DNA of 5,316 nucleotides from Humisphaera sp. (lineage in GTDB: Bacteria > Planctomycetota > Phycisphaerae > Tepidisphaerales > Tepidisphaeraceae). Shown one piece after another: positions 3,655 to 5,316 of the stretch. Position numbers and translations under genes: made by a program. Each line of letters starts with the position of its first letter. The stretch's first letter is position 1. Where the stretch lies: NCBI GenBank assembly GCA_025351525.1, contig JANXVV010000193.1:1-5316 (forward strand), given 5' to 3'. The notes beneath the pieces were generated by a model. It was not told the origin of the DNA, did no database searches, and saw only the letters and a program-made list of their open reading frames with translations.

Positions 3655-5316
3655 ATGGCCCGCGACCTCACCAAAATCAGAAACATCGGCATCGCCGCCC
3701 ACATCGATGCCGGCAAGACGACCACCTCCGAGCGAATCCTGTATTACACGGGGCGCATCCACAAGATCGGCGAAGTGCATGAAGGCACCGCCACGATGGA
3801 CTTCGATCCGGAAGAGCAGAAGCGCGGGATCACCATCAACTCCGCCGCGACGTTCTGCGAATGGGACCGCAACGGGGAGATGTACAACATCAACCTGATC
3901 GACACGCCGGGGCACGTCGATTTCACGGTGGAGGTGGAACGCTCCCTGCGCGTGCTCGATGGGGCCGTCGCGGTGTTCGATGGGAAGGAGGGCGTCGAGG
4001 CGCAGTCCGAAACCGTCTGGCGACAGGCCACCAAGTACAACGTCCCGCGCGTCTGCTTCATCAACAAGATGGACAAGGTCGGGGCGGATTACGACTACTG
4101 CTACAAGAGCATCCTCGACCGTCTCGGCGCACCGGCCATTCCGGTGATGATCCCGGACGGGCAGGCGGACACGTTTAAAGGCCTGATCGACCTGATTCGC
4201 GGCGTCGGCTATTACACCGATCTGACGGATGAGAAGGACCAGGGGAACACGATCGTCGAGAAGCCGATCCCCGAGCACATGAAGGAAAAGTACGAGTACT
4301 ACCGGGCGATCATGCTCGAGAAGATCGCCGAGCTCGATGATGCGTTGATGGACAAATATCTGACCGACCCGAACTCGCTTCAGGAAGATGAGCTGCGGGC
4401 GGCCCTTCGCAAGGGCACCATCGCCTTCAAGGCCCATCCCCTGTTCTGCGGGTCGGCGTACAAATACGTCGGCGTTCAGAAGTTGCTGGATGGCGTCATC
4501 GACTACCTGCCCTGTCCGCTGGACATGCCCCCGGCCATCGGCACCGATCCGCGCGACAAGGACAAGGTCATCGAGCGGAAACGAATCCCGTCGGAACCGT
4601 TCTGCGGCCTGGCCTTCAAGATCGTCGACGATCAGCACGGCACGCTCACCTACGTCCGCATCTACAGCGGCAAGCTGGTCAAGGGCACGCGCGTGTTGAA
4701 TGCGAACAAGAACACGCGGGAGAACGTCAGCCGAATGTTCCAGATGCACGCCGAGGATCGGCTGCCGCGCGATGAGGCGGAGGCGGGCGACATCATCGCG
4801 GTCATCGGCGTGAACGAGGCCAACACCGGTGACACGCTGTGCGATCAGGATCATCCGATCATCCTCGAACGCCCGAGCTTCCCGGAGCCGGTCATCAGCA
4901 TGTCGATCGAACCCAAGAGCGGTGCCGACAAACAGAAGCTCGGCGAGGCGCTCACGAAACTTCGCCGGCAGGATCCGACCTTCCGCGCCAAGTACGATGA
5001 GGAGACCGGCGAGACGATCATCGCCGGCATGGGCGAGCTGCACCTTGAAATCCTGAAGATGCGTCTGACCCGCGATTACCGGGTGGAAGTGAACGTCGGC
5101 AAGCCGAAGGTGGCGTACAAGGAGGCCATCACCAAGAAGGCCGAGGCGCGCGGCAAGCACGTCAAGCAGTCGGGTGGTCGCGGCCAGTTCGGGGACTGCA
5201 CCATCTCGATCGAACCGTTCGACGGCATGGACAAAGCCACCGGCAAGCCGCTCGAACCCGATGTGCTCAAAAAGCTCAACTGGGAGGATGGTGTGGCGTT
5301 CGAGAACAAGGTCTTC
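3655..5316 (+). CDS. fusA: translation elongation factor G, 3' end cut by window
   Basis: The first 554 residues of a protein that is usually about 690-710 aa. EF-G is the cytoplasmic GTPase that drives tRNA-mRNA translocation on the ribosome and, with ribosome recycling factor, helps split ribosomes. GTPase motifs seen: G1 AHIDAGKT (15-22), G2 RGITI (57-61), G3 DTPGH (83-87, with catalytic His87), G4 NKMD (137-140) and G5 GSA (266-268). The G' insert lies between G4 and G5. Domain II runs about 310-395 and domain III about 411-487. Domain IV begins near 490 and contains QSGGRGQFG (505-513). The rest of domain IV and all of domain V lie beyond the right edge. From QFG513 to the AFEN segment there are about 15 more residues than in the E. 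coli protein. KIRNIGI and YYTGRI near the N-terminus recall the mitochondrial EFG1/spdEFG1 branch, so it may be a paralogue rather than the standard str-operon EF-G. No rpsL or rpsG lies upstream. Expression is probably governed by the structured leader described above. Confidence 0.96.
   Translation, partial: MARDLTKIRNIGIAAHIDAGKTTTSERILYYTGRIHKIGEVHEGTATMDFDPEEQKRGITINSAATFCEWDRNGEMYNINLIDTPGHVDFTVEVERSLRVLDGAVAVFDGKEGVEAQSETVWRQATKYNVPRVCFINKMDKVGADYDYCYKSILDRLGAPAIPVMIPDGQADTFKGLIDLIRGVGYYTDLTDEKDQGNTIVEKPIPEHMKEKYEYYRAIMLEKIAELDDALMDKYLTDPNSLQEDELRAALRKGTIAFKAHPLFCGSAYKYVGVQKLLDGVIDYLPCPLDMPPAIGTDPRDKDKVIERKRIPSEPFCGLAFKIVDDQHGTLTYVRIYSGKLVKGTRVLNANKNTRENVSRMFQMHAEDRLPRDEAEAGDIIAVIGVNEANTGDTLCDQDHPIILERPSFPEPVISMSIEPKSGADKQKLGEALTKLRRQDPTFRAKYDEETGETIIAGMGELHLEILKMRLTRDYRVEVNVGKPKVAYKEAITKKAEARGKHVKQSGGRGQFGDCTISIEPFDGMDKATGKPLEPDVLKKLNWEDGVAFENKVF

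Noticed and set aside
3488..3898. Plus-strand ORF of 136 aa beginning in the fusA leader
   Set aside because: It runs out of frame into fusA. The second half is a frame-shifted shadow of EF-G codons and the first half reads through the TGTCAG repeats.
3649..5160. Minus-strand ORF of 503 aa opposite fusA
   Set aside because: It lies antisense to a clear EF-G gene. Long antisense frames are common opposite GC-rich, codon-biased genes, and the protein shows no known motif.

Overview
The window looks like chromosomal DNA of a GC-rich bacterium. It holds two complete genes, one gene cut by the right edge, and a long, unusually structured intergenic region. My best guess for the organism is a planctomycete or close relative, at low to moderate confidence. 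The reasons are a fusA-type gene outside any visible str operon, a patatin-like lipoprotein with no Shine-Dalgarno, and GAATGAC and TGTCAG-type intergenic word repeats. There is no sign of a phage, plasmid, insertion sequence, CRISPR array, tRNA or rRNA.

Left part (1-2590). A long inverted repeat at the left edge lies just past the end of a minus-strand gene for a YpdA/Bdr-like FAD- and NAD(P)H-binding oxidoreductase (1122 to 85). A 49-bp gap separates it from a divergent plus-strand gene for a patatin-like phospholipase lipoprotein (1172-2533). The gap holds an operator-like dyad and two opposed -10-like hexamers so close to the starts that both mRNAs could be leaderless. The lipase gene ends in a short tandem repeat and is followed by a hairpin.

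Middle (2591-3198). No convincing gene is seen. The main feature is an array of ten 21-bp units with identical 16-bp cores and only two common linker variants. Every unit is a dyad, and the period matches two turns of B-DNA.

Right part (3199-5316). A sigma70-like promoter is followed by about 420 nt of leader before a complete 5' portion of a translation elongation factor G gene (3655 to the window end, 554 codons, truncated). The leader could start with a 74-nt hairpin whose G-U pairs fit only plus-strand RNA. It continues with two mutually exclusive foldings around the ribosome binding site of a six-codon mini-ORF (MKTKSF), then two overlapping hairpins, then a 20-nt imperfect inverted repeat. 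Together these look like a cis-regulatory RNA controlling EF-G synthesis. I recognise no known riboswitch family here, and this is the best candidate for something undescribed in the window. All foldings were worked out by hand and have not been tested by thermodynamics or covariation.
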